From an uncultured Treponema sp. (GTDB lineage Bacteria > Spirochaetota > Spirochaetia > Treponematales > Treponemataceae), in the NCBI GenBank assembly GCA_947167345.1, contig CAMVHR010000015.1:1-62321 (forward strand): a stretch of DNA of 62,321 nucleotides, in the 5' to 3' direction. Position 1 is the stretch's first letter, and each line of letters begins with the position of its first letter. Shown one piece after another: positions 1-9,229 of the stretch. Below the pieces are notes generated by a model that searched no databases, was not told the origin of the DNA, and saw only the letters and a program-made list of their open reading frames with translations. Made by a program: the position numbers and the translations under genes.

Positions 1-122
1 ATGGGAATTCTTTTTACCAAATTGGTTTCTTTTGCGTTCTTGAATACCTGCGGATGCAATGAGGAAAATGATGACAGGAGTAATACTCCTAACTGAACTA
101 AAAATATTTTATAATTTTTCAT
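1..122 (-). CDS. Partial secreted protein, N-terminus only
   Basis: A minus-strand frame starts with ATG at 122 and stays open to the window edge, giving 40 residues. It begins MKNYKIFLVQLGVLLLSSFS, a typical Sec signal peptide: a basic N-terminus, a hydrophobic core and a small-residue region. The mature part that follows (LHPQVFKNAKETNLVKRIP) is too short to classify. It is divergent from the secretion operon on the plus strand, so the roughly 160 bases between them should hold both promoters. The signal peptide is read directly; the function is unknown. Confidence 0.5.
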   Translation of the reverse strand, partial: MKNYKIFLVQLGVLLLSSFSSLHPQVFKNAKETNLVKRIP

Positions 123-280
123 ACGATTTATAAATAGTAAGGAATACCTTGATAAAAAAAATATTACAGGTTAATGCAGTTTTTGTCAATAGGTGTGTGC
201 CACATATTTACTATACCCCCTCTTGTAATTCCTATGTTAATATCCTATCCTTATATCCATAATATAAGGAAAAAATATTC

Positions 281-724
281 ATGACGTATACACTTGCCGT
301 GCTTCTGATAACATGCATCCCCATATCCATCGTTGACTGCCGTAAGTGCATCATTCCTGATGCCCTTTTACTGCTCCTGTTCCTTTTACTGGGCATACAC
401 GACGTACTGAGCGTGAAAATCCGCATCGTGCCTGCCGCCCTTACGGCAGCTGCCTCGTTCTGCATGTTCTTGTCCATTTACAGGCTTCACGGCGGACTCG
501 GATTCGGAGACGTTAAGTTTTCTGCCGTACTTGGGTATGCACTTGGCTTTCCTCTGGCATTCCTTGCTTTTACAGTAGCCTCCATTATAGGAATTCTTTA
601 TGCGGCGGTATTCTTGAGGAATAAGAAAAGAAACTTTAAGATACCTTTTGCTCCCTTTCTGTCCGCAGGGGCAGTGCTTGCGGCCATCTTTGTCAGTATG
701 GGGTTCATATCCACAGGTTATTGA
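281..724 (+). CDS. Prepilin peptidase (A24 family, short form)
   Basis: Inner-membrane aspartic protease that cleaves the leader of type II secretion pseudopilins. The 147-residue protein is almost all membrane segments. It carries both A24 active-site motifs: IVDCRKCIIPD near residues 17-27 (first Asp) and the GxGD motif GFGDVK near residue 75. It lacks the N-terminal cysteine-cluster methyltransferase domain of PilD/GspO, so it is the short peptidase-only form and may not N-methylate its substrates. The ATG at 281 follows AAGGA with suitable spacing. It leads an operon whose other genes supply the substrates, which strongly supports the call. Confidence 0.85.
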   Translation: MTYTLAVLLITCIPISIVDCRKCIIPDALLLLLFLLLGIHDVLSVKIRIVPAALTAAASFCMFLSIYRLHGGLGFGDVKFSAVLGYALGFPLAFLAFTVASIIGILYAAVFLRNKKRNFKIPFAPFLSAGAVLAAIFVSMGFISTGY

Positions 725-782
725 CACGCAGTGCCTTTATTCCTATTATTACGACATAGGATTATAAACGGAGAATAAAAAA

Positions 783-827
783 ATGTTCTGTAGCTTAAAA
801 AACGATACTCGCTCAATACGGTGGTAA
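783..827 (+). CDS. Possible 14-codon upstream ORF before gspD
   Basis: ATG at 783 has a good Shine-Dalgarno (GGAG at 770-773, 9-base spacing) and reads MFCSLKNDTRSIRW before TAA at 825-827. gspD starts only 10 bases later and has a poor ribosome site of its own (GGTAAG, which overlaps the uORF stop). This suggests translational coupling into gspD. It may equally be chance, because no similarity to a known peptide is seen. Confidence 0.3.
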   Translation: MFCSLKNDTRSIRW

Positions 828-837
828 GACTGCCGCT

Positions 838-3021
838 ATGAAGAAATTTATTCATGTCATGTTACTGCTGTTCCTGTTTCTCGTCACCGCCATGTATGCA
901 CAGGAAAAGAACGATGAGAGGATTGACATAGACTTCAGGAACCAGAAGGTTTCCGACATTGTGCTTTCCGTTGCAAAAATGTGCGGAAAGTCCGTCAGCC
1001 TTGACGATACGGTGGCGGGAATTGCAAGCTTTCACTTCGAGGACAAGAGCTTTGACGTTGCGATACGCCGCTTCTGCGATGCAAACCACATATTCATAAA
1101 CGTTGTTGACGACATCTATTACCTTACGAAGATCCGCTTCGAGGAAAAGCCCGAAGGCTACTTAATTGACTGCGAGAATGTTCCCGTGGAGCCGTTCCTT
1201 CGCGAGCTGTCAAGGTTTACTCATACTACTATAATGAACGATCCTTTGCCTAACGTCCCAGTAACGGTACGGGAGGACAGTGCCGGCGTTGAGGATGTAC
1301 TCCGCCTTGTAATGCTGCGCCTTACAGGGTATTCACTGGACAGGGAGGGAGAAGGCTTTTTCATAGGAAAGAATTCTTCTCGCGGAGGTTCCGGCAGGGG
1401 CGAGGATTTCCGTATTGAACTTAAGGATTCCCTTTATACGCTTACGCTGCGGAAAGGTTCTCTTGCGGCCGTAATGGATGCCCTGTTTAAAAAGGCAGGT
1501 AATGAATATTCCCTGCTCTTAAAGAATTCCGTTATGCTTGAAAACCTGTATTACTCGGACAAGGACTTTGATTCCCTGCTGAGGCTCATTCTGGAACAGG
1601 CTTCGTGTGACTATGCCGTCAACAGTGAGATTTACTATGTGTTTGAGGTTCAGAAAAAGGATGTCCTTAAGAAACTTAAAGACACAACTGCCGTAAGGCT
1701 CGTGAACATAAATGCGGATGCGGTAATGTCCCTGTTTCCTACAGACCTGAACGCAGGTGCATTCGTAAAGGCTGACAAAACCACCAATACGCTGTATGTA
1801 ACTGGAAGTACAGGAGAAACAGCCCCTATTCTTGATTTTCTTTCGGCAATAGACGTTCCTGTTGAGGACAGGTACTACCGGTGCTTTACCCTTAGGAACA
1901 TAAGTGTCGCTGCGGCAGTCCAGCTTATTCCAAAGTCGATGCTGTATGGTGACATAACCGTGATTCCTGATACAATGTCTTTCGTAACGCAGGTGACGAA
2001 GGAGAGGGAGCAGATGCTGCTTGAATACCTTGCCCTCATCGATATAAGGAACGAGTCCCGTCCTGTCCGCCTGCGCTACATCAAAAGCGATGAACTCATG
2101 AAATTTCTTCCGCCGTCGGTTCATACGGAAAACCTTTCCCTGACCGATGACTCCACGCTTATTTTCTTTACTGGGCCGGAAGATGTGTATCAGAGCTTTC
2201 TGAAGGAGCTTGACCTCATGGACAAGCCTAAGCAGCAGGTCTGCTATCAGGTCCTCGTAATACAGAGGCAGCGTTCCCACGGACTTAACAGTAATTCAAA
2301 GATAACCATGTCAAAGCTTGCAGGAAGCGAGAATGACAGGAAAGGTCTTGATACCATGAACTGGATGGCAACCCTTGGAAACCTTTTCAGCATAAACTTT
2401 GATATTGTCTCGTTTCTGGGCATACAGTTTGCAGCCCTCTTTAATGCAGAGCTCGGGGAAGGAAGGTCTCATGTCCTTGCGGATACGAGGCTGAACGGAA
2501 TTTCCGGGCAGACGATAAATTTTTCAAATACAAGCACGTTCCGCTACCGCGACATTGTTCCAGATTCAAACAAGGGCGTGTATTCGAGTACTACAAGGGA
2601 AATCTCCAGCGGTCTCGTACTTTCCATAAACGGATGGGTGTCCGGCGACGACATGATTACCGTAGATGTAAATGCACAGGTCTCAAATCAGGGAACCGTA
2701 AACGGTTCTACGACCGATACTACGAATCCTCCGGGAACGACTGAAAAGAAGGTCTCCACAAACGTCCGTACTGAAAGCGGAACCCCTATAGTCATAAGCG
2801 GCCTGCTGCAGTCCGACAAGGAGGTTACCGTCAAGAAAGTTCCTCTCCTCGGTTCCATTCCGTTACTCGGGCACCTGTTCAGGAAGGAAGTGGAGTCCGA
2901 TTCGGAGACTGAATTCGTAATATATCTTGTGCCCTTTGTTGAAAAGCCTGACAACGGAAAGGTCAACCATGACAAGAGGCTGCGGCAGTATTACGAGGAA
3001 TACGTTGCAAAGGAAAAGTAA
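838..3021 (+). CDS. gspD: Type II secretion outer-membrane secretin GspD
   Basis: Forms the outer-membrane channel through which folded substrates leave the periplasm. The 727 residues begin with a signal peptide (MKKFIHVMLLLFLFLVTAMYAQ). N0/N1-type repeats follow over roughly residues 25-450, and the secretin core fills the last third. That core contains the conserved block TPIVISGLLQSDKEVTVKKV, then VPLLGSIPLLGHLFR and a closing EFVIYLVPFV strand. Length and order fit GspD/PulD rather than PilQ. No lipobox is seen, so pilotin dependence is unclear. gspE follows after one base, so the two are co-translated. Confidence 0.92.
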   Translation: MKKFIHVMLLLFLFLVTAMYAQEKNDERIDIDFRNQKVSDIVLSVAKMCGKSVSLDDTVAGIASFHFEDKSFDVAIRRFCDANHIFINVVDDIYYLTKIRFEEKPEGYLIDCENVPVEPFLRELSRFTHTTIMNDPLPNVPVTVREDSAGVEDVLRLVMLRLTGYSLDREGEGFFIGKNSSRGGSGRGEDFRIELKDSLYTLTLRKGSLAAVMDALFKKAGNEYSLLLKNSVMLENLYYSDKDFDSLLRLILEQASCDYAVNSEIYYVFEVQKKDVLKKLKDTTAVRLVNINADAVMSLFPTDLNAGAFVKADKTTNTLYVTGSTGETAPILDFLSAIDVPVEDRYYRCFTLRNISVAAAVQLIPKSMLYGDITVIPDTMSFVTQVTKEREQMLLEYLALIDIRNESRPVRLRYIKSDELMKFLPPSVHTENLSLTDDSTLIFFTGPEDVYQSFLKELDLMDKPKQQVCYQVLVIQRQRSHGLNSNSKITMSKLAGSENDRKGLDTMNWMATLGNLFSINFDIVSFLGIQFAALFNAELGEGRSHVLADTRLNGISGQTINFSNTSTFRYRDIVPDSNKGVYSSTTREISSGLVLSINGWVSGDDMITVDVNAQVSNQGTVNGSTTDTTNPPGTTEKKVSTNVRTESGTPIVISGLLQSDKEVTVKKVPLLGSIPLLGHLFRKEVESDSETEFVIYLVPFVEKPDNGKVNHDKRLRQYYEEYVAKEK

Positions 3022-3022
3022 T

Positions 3023-4516
3023 ATGGAAGGCGGACAGTCTGATGATTTTAATATCTGCGAGTTCAAGGATTACCGCTCGTGTCCGGGACAGTACAGGGAT
3101 TCATATATCCGCAATTCAGGAGCTGTAAAGGTTTCTGAATCTGACGTTGAGGTCGTAGCCGCCGTCTCCATGGGAAGAAAGCGCGAGGCTGAATCTTTTC
3201 TCCGAAGCTTTCATGCTCCGAAGTCCGTACGCCTCATAACCGTCGAGGACAGTGACTTTGCGGAATTTGTAGGAAGCATCGTTGACTCGGCTTCCTCCGG
3301 TAGTGATTCAGTCTCTGCTCCTGATGAAGGGGAGATGTTTGACCTTGAAGACGTGTCTGATTCCGCCCCTGTCATAAACATCATAAATGCCGTATGTCTT
3401 GCCGCCATCCGCCGCAATGCCTCCGACATCCACATCCAGCCTGAAGCTGATGCTTTGCGTGTTCGGTTCAGAATGGACGGGGTTCTGAAAGTAGTAAAAG
3501 TAATGGATGCGGCTCTTGCGGAATCCATTGCCAGCCGCATAAAGGTAATGTCAAACCTGAACATTCTGGAACAGAGGCTTCCGCAGGACGGACGCATGAG
3601 GGTTATTCTGGGAAAGAGGGCACTTGATTTCCGAGTCTCGTTCATTCCCGTAGCACACGGAGAATCTATTGTTTTAAGAATCTTTAATGCGAAAAAAGAA
3701 ATACAGGGACTTTCAGACCTCGGTTTTTCAGCAGGTCCTTATGCCATGCTGCGGAAGGCTCTTGGAATTCCGAACGGACTCATACTTGCCACTGGACCGA
3801 CCGGCTCTGGAAAGACGACGACGCTCCATGCACTTATAAGCGGCATGGACAGGGATTCATTGAAAATCATAACCATCGAAGATCCTGTCGAGCGCATCAT
3901 TCCTGGAGTTGACCAGATTCAGGTGAATGACGGCATAGGACTGACCTTTGACAGCATACTCAGGAGGATACTTAGGCAGGATCCTGATGTCATAATGATC
4001 GGTGAAATCCGCGACAGGGCAACGGCGGAACTTGCCATCCGCTCGGCCCTGACCGGGCATGTAATCCTTTCTACGCTGCATACCAACGACAGCATTTCTG
4101 CCGTGACAAGGCTCAGAAATATGGGCATTGAGTCATACCTTGTATCTTCCGTACTGAAATATGCCGTAGCTCAGAGGCTTGTAAGAAAGGTCTGTCCTTA
4201 CTGTTCGGAGTCTGTTCCCCTTAATGCGGAAATGAAGGCCCTGCGGGATAAATTCAGTCTTACAGGAATGTCCATGAGGATTTCAAAGGGCTGTGACAGG
4301 TGCGGTCTTACTGGATATTCCGGACGCACCGTAGTCTCCGAGGTTTTTGAGCTTACCGAAGAATGTGCCTCCGCCATTGATGCAGGCCGTCCTGTCTCAG
4401 AACTGTATGGCATTGCAGAAAAAAACGGCATGAGGGAACTTGCTTTTGATGCAGTCCAGAAAGTCCTCGCCGGAGAAACGACTTTCTCGGAAATCCGAAG
4501 AGAGGCTCTGGTATGA
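3023..4516 (+). CDS. gspE: Type II secretion ATPase GspE
   Basis: Cytoplasmic hexameric ATPase that powers pseudopilus assembly. It has Walker A GPTGSGKTTT near residue 257, the Asp box LKIITIEDPVE, Walker B MIGEIRD and the His box LSTLHTND. It also carries the zinc-binding CPYC...CDRC pair that distinguishes GspE/PilB from retraction ATPases. An in-frame ATG at 2927 exists inside gspD. The start at 3023 is preferred because AAAGGA lies just upstream and it begins right after the gspD stop. The result is 497 residues, the usual family size. The stop overlaps gspF by four bases. Confidence 0.93.
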   Translation: MEGGQSDDFNICEFKDYRSCPGQYRDSYIRNSGAVKVSESDVEVVAAVSMGRKREAESFLRSFHAPKSVRLITVEDSDFAEFVGSIVDSASSGSDSVSAPDEGEMFDLEDVSDSAPVINIINAVCLAAIRRNASDIHIQPEADALRVRFRMDGVLKVVKVMDAALAESIASRIKVMSNLNILEQRLPQDGRMRVILGKRALDFRVSFIPVAHGESIVLRIFNAKKEIQGLSDLGFSAGPYAMLRKALGIPNGLILATGPTGSGKTTTLHALISGMDRDSLKIITIEDPVERIIPGVDQIQVNDGIGLTFDSILRRILRQDPDVIMIGEIRDRATAELAIRSALTGHVILSTLHTNDSISAVTRLRNMGIESYLVSSVLKYAVAQRLVRKVCPYCSESVPLNAEMKALRDKFSLTGMSMRISKGCDRCGLTGYSGRTVVSEVFELTEECASAIDAGRPVSELYGIAEKNGMRELAFDAVQKVLAGETTFSEIRREALV

Positions 4517-5712
4517 CTTTCAGATGCGTAGTCTGTAACGGTGACGGAACATCTAGAAGCACCGTCACCATGGATGCTCCTGATGCGGAATCATTGTTCC
4601 GCAGGTTTGAGGGATCTGAAAGGCTCCTCATATCTTATGAAGAAGTTAGTGGCGGCCACGGCAGCGTCAGGGCAAGATCCCGGGTGAATGCAGGGACCGT
4701 CATTGAATTTACCGAGAATATGGCTGCCCTGATGAACTCAGGCCTTACCGTTCAGGAAGCCCTGAAGGTCGGATCACAGATAAACGGACAGCCGAAGAAC
4801 AGGCAGCTTTGCGGAGAGCTTTTGTCTGTACTGATGAAGGGTGAGCAGCTTAATGCGGCCCTGTCACTCTATGCACCTTCCTTTTCACCGCTTTACATTT
4901 CCCTTGTACGCATCGGAGAGGCTTCGGGTTCTGTTAACGAGGTGTTCGCACGCCTTGCAAAGTATCTTCGGACAAGGAAGGAAAATGCCCAGAAGGTATT
5001 ACAGGCCTTTATATATCCTGCTGCGGTACTTGTTACTGCTGTCTGTGTGGTGGCATGCATAATATTCTTTGTTTTTCCAAAGCTGAAGGAGCTGTTCGAG
5101 GTGTTTACCGAAAGCAGCAGCGAGGTTGCCGCCGGTATGGCACGTGTCTACCGTTCCATGGCCGTAAGTACAGGAATCTTCTTTTTCCTTCTGTCCTGCA
5201 GCATCCTTGTTTTCATCCTGTACCGCAGTTCACCTAAGGCTGCCCTTAAGATTGATGCACTGCTGCTGAAGGTTCCTTTCATAGGTCAGTACATAAAGAT
5301 TTCGTGTACGAGTGACTTTTCGTTTGCCATGGAGCTTCTGTGTTCGTCAGAAATTCCCCTCGTGCAGGCTCTCGGTCAGTCCGGAGACGTGTCCAGAAAC
5401 CGTGCCTACAGGAAAGCCGTTACTCGTGTCATGGATGACATTGCGAAAGGCGGGCGCCTGTCGTCTTCGTTCGCAAGGCAGGGTGTTTTTCCTGAATATC
5501 TGGTTACGTGGATCGGCATCGGAGAGACGACGGGAAACGTCGGAGGCGTGTTCTCTCAGATACACGATTATTACGACAAGCAGTCTTCCCGGATTATAGG
5601 GAACATGATTGTGAGTGCTGAGCCTGTATGTACCGTCATTACGGGCATAATCATATTTTTCATGGTGGGGCAGTTTGTCCTGCCTGTATTTTCTTTACTT
5701 GGAGGATTGTGA
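4513..5712 (+). CDS. gspF: Type II secretion inner-membrane platform GspF
   Basis: Polytopic inner-membrane protein thought to couple GspE motion to pseudopilin extrusion. The 399 residues show two T2SF repeats, each ending in membrane helices: one near residues 170-245 and one at the C-terminus (TVITGIIIFFMVGQFVLPVF). The typical sequence LVRIGEASGSVNEVF appears in the first repeat and IGIGETTGNVGGVF in the second. The ATGA overlap with gspE and the shared base with gspG show tight translational coupling. Confidence 0.92.
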   Translation: MTFRCVVCNGDGTSRSTVTMDAPDAESLFRRFEGSERLLISYEEVSGGHGSVRARSRVNAGTVIEFTENMAALMNSGLTVQEALKVGSQINGQPKNRQLCGELLSVLMKGEQLNAALSLYAPSFSPLYISLVRIGEASGSVNEVFARLAKYLRTRKENAQKVLQAFIYPAAVLVTAVCVVACIIFFVFPKLKELFEVFTESSSEVAAGMARVYRSMAVSTGIFFFLLSCSILVFILYRSSPKAALKIDALLLKVPFIGQYIKISCTSDFSFAMELLCSSEIPLVQALGQSGDVSRNRAYRKAVTRVMDDIAKGGRLSSSFARQGVFPEYLVTWIGIGETTGNVGGVFSQIHDYYDKQSSRIIGNMIVSAEPVCTVITGIIIFFMVGQFVLPVFSLLGGL

Positions 5713-6158
5713 TGAAAACTTCTTGCAGGAAAACTGATTCTCAGGCTGGATGGACGCTTATAGAGACCCTCATTGTAATTGCCATCGTCATGGTTCTTAC
5801 TGCCACTGTCGGCTTCATGGCTGTCGGAAGCCTTGAGAAAGCCCGCATCGCAGGTGCACGAGCCCAGATAGACTCGTTCTGCGTTGCACTGGAGTCCTAT
5901 TACATTGACTGCGGAAATTATCCGACTTCGGAGCAGGGGCTTTCTGCCCTGCGGAAGAAACCGGAAGTGGAGCCGGTGAGCGACGGATGGAGCGGTCCCT
6001 ATGTCTACAAGGATGCACCCAAAGATCCGTGGGGACATGAGTATGAGTATACGGTTCCGGGTGCAGACGGAAATCCATACGGAATACGCTCGTTTGGAGC
6101 TGACGGCAGGGACGGCGGGGAAGGAAAGAATGCGGACATTACGTCATGGGAAAACTGA
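5712..6158 (+). CDS. gspG: Major pseudopilin GspG
   Basis: Main pseudopilus subunit. From the ATG at 5712 (overlapping the gspF stop) it is 148 residues with a short basic leader and the class III signal QAG/WTLIETLIVIAIVMVL. Gly is at -1 and Glu at +5; Trp at +1 is unusual because Phe or Met is normal there. The C-terminal half has the GspG pattern NYPTSEQGLSAL, a WGHEY region and the end motif YGIRSFGADG, which belongs to the calcium site. A longer in-frame ORF from 5628 is rejected because it runs inside gspF. Confidence 0.92.
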   Translation: MKTSCRKTDSQAGWTLIETLIVIAIVMVLTATVGFMAVGSLEKARIAGARAQIDSFCVALESYYIDCGNYPTSEQGLSALRKKPEVEPVSDGWSGPYVYKDAPKDPWGHEYEYTVPGADGNPYGIRSFGADGRDGGEGKNADITSWEN

Positions 6159-6336
6159 TGGGCAGGATGGTTTTGTCCTTTTAAGGACGCTTGTCTTTAC
6201 GGCCGTTATGCTCCTTATATGCTGCGGCATGATGTCATCGGCAGCCTCCCTGATAAAACGTGTGGCGGTTCTGGAAGAGTCCGTACTGGCTCTTATTGAC
6301 GCCAGGAACGGGAGGGTAGAGGATGCGCTTGACTGA
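6130..6336 (+). CDS. Very short minor pseudopilin-like protein
   Basis: A 68-residue protein starting at ATG 6130, which has an excellent ribosome site (GGGGAAGGAAAGA) and overlaps the end of gspG by 29 bases. It has a pseudopilin-like N-terminus, GQDG/FVLLRTLVFTAVMLL, but Arg replaces the usual Glu at +5. After the helix there are only about 35 residues (VAVLEESVLALIDARNGRVE), so there is no normal globular domain. It occupies the GspH/GspI place in the operon. Classification beyond pseudopilin-like is inference. Confidence 0.6.
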   Translation: MRTLRHGKTDGQDGFVLLRTLVFTAVMLLICCGMMSSAASLIKRVAVLEESVLALIDARNGRVEDALD

Positions 6337-6721
6337 GCTGGCTGTCTCCATGGTTGTTTTCCTTATCGTGTGTACCGGCATTGCGGCAGTGTATTCTTCT
6401 TTCACGAAAAACAGCGGCAATGCCCTTGCAACAGGGCATGATGCAGTCATCGTACTGCGTACCGATGCAATGATGCGCCGTTACATTTCCTCAGTATGCA
6501 TACCTTACTGGGAGAATGCAGGTAAATATTACGATACCGTAAGGGACGGGATTCTGAATATGGAAGGTCTGGATGAATCCGTTACGGTATGTTCTGTATC
6601 ATTGCTGTATGACGCTGACGGCTTTGTAAGGGGGCTTAAGGTTGAGTGGAGGACCGGCGGCGTGAACATGGTGACGGAAGAGCTTTTCGCCTCCGTTCCA
6701 GTTGCAGGAAGAAGATCATGA
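6323..6721 (+). CDS. Minor pseudopilin (GspI/GspJ-like)
   Basis: A 132-residue protein whose start overlaps the preceding gene by 14 bases. The N-terminus MRLTELAVSMVVFLIVCTGI matches the mature pseudopilin helix, with the conserved Glu at position 5, but has essentially no leader before it and no Gly at -1. It may be inserted without normal prepilin cleavage. The C-terminal region (about residues 30-130) is compatible with a GspI or GspJ head domain and ends VEWRTGGVNMVTEELFASV. It lies between gspG and a GspK-like gene, the usual place for I/J. Confidence 0.6.
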   Translation: MRLTELAVSMVVFLIVCTGIAAVYSSFTKNSGNALATGHDAVIVLRTDAMMRRYISSVCIPYWENAGKYYDTVRDGILNMEGLDESVTVCSVSLLYDADGFVRGLKVEWRTGGVNMVTEELFASVPVAGRRS

Positions 6722-7530
6722 GTCAGGACGGCTATTCTTCTGCTGGAGCACTTGCCGCTGTTATCCTGCTGTCCTTAGGCATCATGGGAATTGCTTTTTT
6801 TACGGGAAGTCTACTTAAGTTTACTGATACATACCGCAGGCACTATAAGAGGCAGGATGCCGCTCTTGAAGTACTTGAAAGGCTGACGGAATCCATGCAG
6901 GAGCTTGCCGGTGATGAGTGCGATAACGAACAGTCCCTGAACCGTAATGACGTACTTGATGCGTATTCCGGCTACGGGCTTGTCCTTGAGGACGTTTCAA
7001 GCGGAATAAACGGCCTGTTTCTTGCGGAGTCCGTTGTCTCTGATCCTGGGGTGGCGGGACTCATCGAGCTTAAGGGGGATGATGTGCTGTCTTCTTACGG
7101 GTGGATTCCCATGAACTTCCGCAGCCTTAAGATATCTGATGCAGTGCAGTCGTCCTTCGGAACTTCTGATGCTGCAGCCCTCTTTCCGCTCGTAAACAGG
7201 TTTCCTGTGCTTAACCTTTTTTACGCGGATGCAGATTTGATTGCTGTCCTGCTGAAGGCCGTCGGGGTAAAGGATTATGAGCGTAAGGCTGGAGTTCTTA
7301 ACATGAGGATCCAGTCAGGAAACCTTTCTGATTCCGAGATAGCCTCAATTCTTGGTCTTGAGGCATCGGACAGGATCCTTGACCTGTTCGGGCTTAAGAC
7401 TTCGTTCTGGAGAGCAAGCTTTTCTGCCGGAGGATGTTCCGTAAGGGCAATTTATGCGGCAGTTCCCGAGGATGAGGCTTCCCGTACCGCCGTGCGGTAT
7501 GTGCTTATAGAGAAAGAACTGGAATTTTGA
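6718..7530 (+). CDS. Minor pseudopilin GspK-like
   Basis: A 270-residue protein starting at ATG 6718 in an ATGA overlap with the gene before it. It has a pseudopilin-like N-terminus (DGYSSAGALAAVILLSLGIM) without a Glu at +5, as is usual for GspK, the tip pseudopilin. The length and the large helical insertion, with short runs such as LSDSEIASILGLE, fit GspK. It ends VRYVLIEKELEF. An ORF start at 6646 is rejected because it lies inside the upstream gene. GspK normally complexes with I and J at the tip; that role is inferred from position and size. Confidence 0.65.
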   Translation: MSQDGYSSAGALAAVILLSLGIMGIAFFTGSLLKFTDTYRRHYKRQDAALEVLERLTESMQELAGDECDNEQSLNRNDVLDAYSGYGLVLEDVSSGINGLFLAESVVSDPGVAGLIELKGDDVLSSYGWIPMNFRSLKISDAVQSSFGTSDAAALFPLVNRFPVLNLFYADADLIAVLLKAVGVKDYERKAGVLNMRIQSGNLSDSEIASILGLEASDRILDLFGLKTSFWRASFSAGGCSVRAIYAAVPEDEASRTAVRYVLIEKELEF

Positions 7531-7546
7531 TTTAGTGGAGTTTATG

Positions 7547-9229
7547 ATGAGAAAGGCAGATGTCGCGCCAAGACTTGAATATTATGTATTTCCTCTTTCA
7601 GCACCGACAAGAAACGGGAAGGAGCGCCTTACCCGTGCAAGGATAGAGCTGTCCAGAAAATATCCCTGCGAGCCTGATGCCGGTTCCCTGTTTTTCGTAA
7701 GGAACGGAAGGAAAAGGGATTTCTGGATCTGCATCGTATGGTCGTCCAGGGACATGCAGAAAAATTATGTCATGAGTACCCTTTTTGTAATGGAGAGATT
7801 TCCTTCTCATACAGGTAATGTCTGCCTTGTCAGCAGTGACTTCATAGAATATGTAGTGCTTGACAATGGCAGCCTCGTATCTTCTGTTGCGGAGCGGCGG
7901 AACGTGGATGAAAGTGCGGAATCGCAGATTCAGAGGTTTTACGGCGATGACATGGATTTCAAGACCGTGCCTTTTCCGCCTGAAAGTGACGTAAGTTCCC
8001 GTGTCCTGTTCCGCTCTGACAATAAGAAGGAAAGACGCACCATGATTCTTCTGGTGGCTGCTGCCGCCGTCCTGTGTACCGTAATATCGTTGAAGTCGTT
8101 TTCCTCATACAGCAGGCGGATGCTGGAGGAAGCCGAGCAGAAAAGGCTGTTTGAGGCTGAGCAGAAAAAGAGGGTAGAGGCTGCTTCTCTGCTGCGTAAG
8201 CAGGTGGAGGAAGCCAGAAATGCCTATGTAAAGATGGAAGGTGAACGCAGGGGCGACATATACCTTATGGCGTCCGTGATATATGACTGTCTTGGAAAGG
8301 ATGCAAGGATTTCGAGTTTAAGTATGTCCGGCAGGAAATTTGAGCTGGAGCTGTATACTGATGACAGCGTGGGGCTCCTGTCAAGGTTTGAGAAAAGCCG
8401 GTTTATTGATGGTGTAAGGATGAACCGTTCCGTCAAGGACGGCAGACGTGAATATGTGTCCTTTTCCGGTTCCGTGAGCCGTTACATACCGTTTCCCGAT
8501 GAAAGCCTGTCCGATGAGGAGAAGCTGATGTATTACCGTAATGCCCTGAATGCAGAGGCAGAGGAGGATGAACGGCGTGCCTCGATGTCCGTATCAGGGT
8601 ATGCTGCGGATATGAGGAAGCTTTTTGCTGAGGCGGACTGTAAGGAAGATTACATGCAGCTTAAGCCGAATGGTGACTATGCAGGTCTTGAATGCTTTTT
8701 AAAAAGCGGCGGAAGCAATATCTTTGATTTCCTTATGAATGCAGAAAAGCATGTTCCTCCAGTCGATTTCCTTTCCGTCAGGATAAAGAATTCAGACGGG
8801 GGAAACATAGTCTCGTCGGTAGTGAACGTGAATACGGGGATAAGGATGGAATCCTTGAAGGATGAGTTTTCATATACTGATAAGGAACTGGAAAATCTTT
8901 CCTTTACTCCCGTCCAGATAGGCAGGGCTTTCGGTCCTGCATCTGAAAAAGCCGTGCGTCCTGCAGCTTCCTTGAAGTCCGTAAAACCTGCCGTTTCAAA
9001 ACCTGCACCTGTTTCTCCTAAGGCTCCTGAATTGAGCCTTGTTTATGTGGGTGAGGGAAAAACGACTGCAAGGGGAAAGCATGTTTTTTTCAAGGATTCT
9101 AAGGATGACGTCATGTATTCGCTTCCGCTGTCTAAAGGAGCTCCTGGAGTTTCCGACTGGTGTTCTGAAAAGGGAAGCGGTGCCTATGAGGTTCATTTGA
9201 ATGGCCGCGTGTATGAGGTGAGAAGATGA
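7547..9229 (+). CDS. GspL/PilN-like assembly protein
   Basis: The protein has an N-terminal cytoplasmic domain of about 165 residues, one membrane helix (MILLVAAAAVLCTVISL), then a charged coiled coil (EEAEQKRLFEAEQKKR) and a domain resembling the ferredoxin-like fold of PilN/GspL. A Pro/Ala/Lys-rich stretch separates a final beta-rich segment. This layout fits a GspL-like bridge between GspE and the pseudopilus, but sequence identity is low. Starts possible at GTG 7535 and ATG 7544 or 7547; the GGAG at 7537-7540 fits 7547 best. No separate gspM or gspC is visible. Confidence 0.5.
   Translation: MRKADVAPRLEYYVFPLSAPTRNGKERLTRARIELSRKYPCEPDAGSLFFVRNGRKRDFWICIVWSSRDMQKNYVMSTLFVMERFPSHTGNVCLVSSDFIEYVVLDNGSLVSSVAERRNVDESAESQIQRFYGDDMDFKTVPFPPESDVSSRVLFRSDNKKERRTMILLVAAAAVLCTVISLKSFSSYSRRMLEEAEQKRLFEAEQKKRVEAASLLRKQVEEARNAYVKMEGERRGDIYLMASVIYDCLGKDARISSLSMSGRKFELELYTDDSVGLLSRFEKSRFIDGVRMNRSVKDGRREYVSFSGSVSRYIPFPDESLSDEEKLMYYRNALNAEAEEDERRASMSVSGYAADMRKLFAEADCKEDYMQLKPNGDYAGLECFLKSGGSNIFDFLMNAEKHVPPVDFLSVRIKNSDGGNIVSSVVNVNTGIRMESLKDEFSYTDKELENLSFTPVQIGRAFGPASEKAVRPAASLKSVKPAVSKPAPVSPKAPELSLVYVGEGKTTARGKHVFFKDSKDDVMYSLPLSKGAPGVSDWCSEKGSGAYEVHLNGRVYEVRR

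Noticed and set aside
1519..2280. 253-residue minus-strand ORF inside gspD
   Set aside because: Lies fully antisense to a clear secretin with domain motifs. Long antisense ORFs are a by-product of codon bias here.
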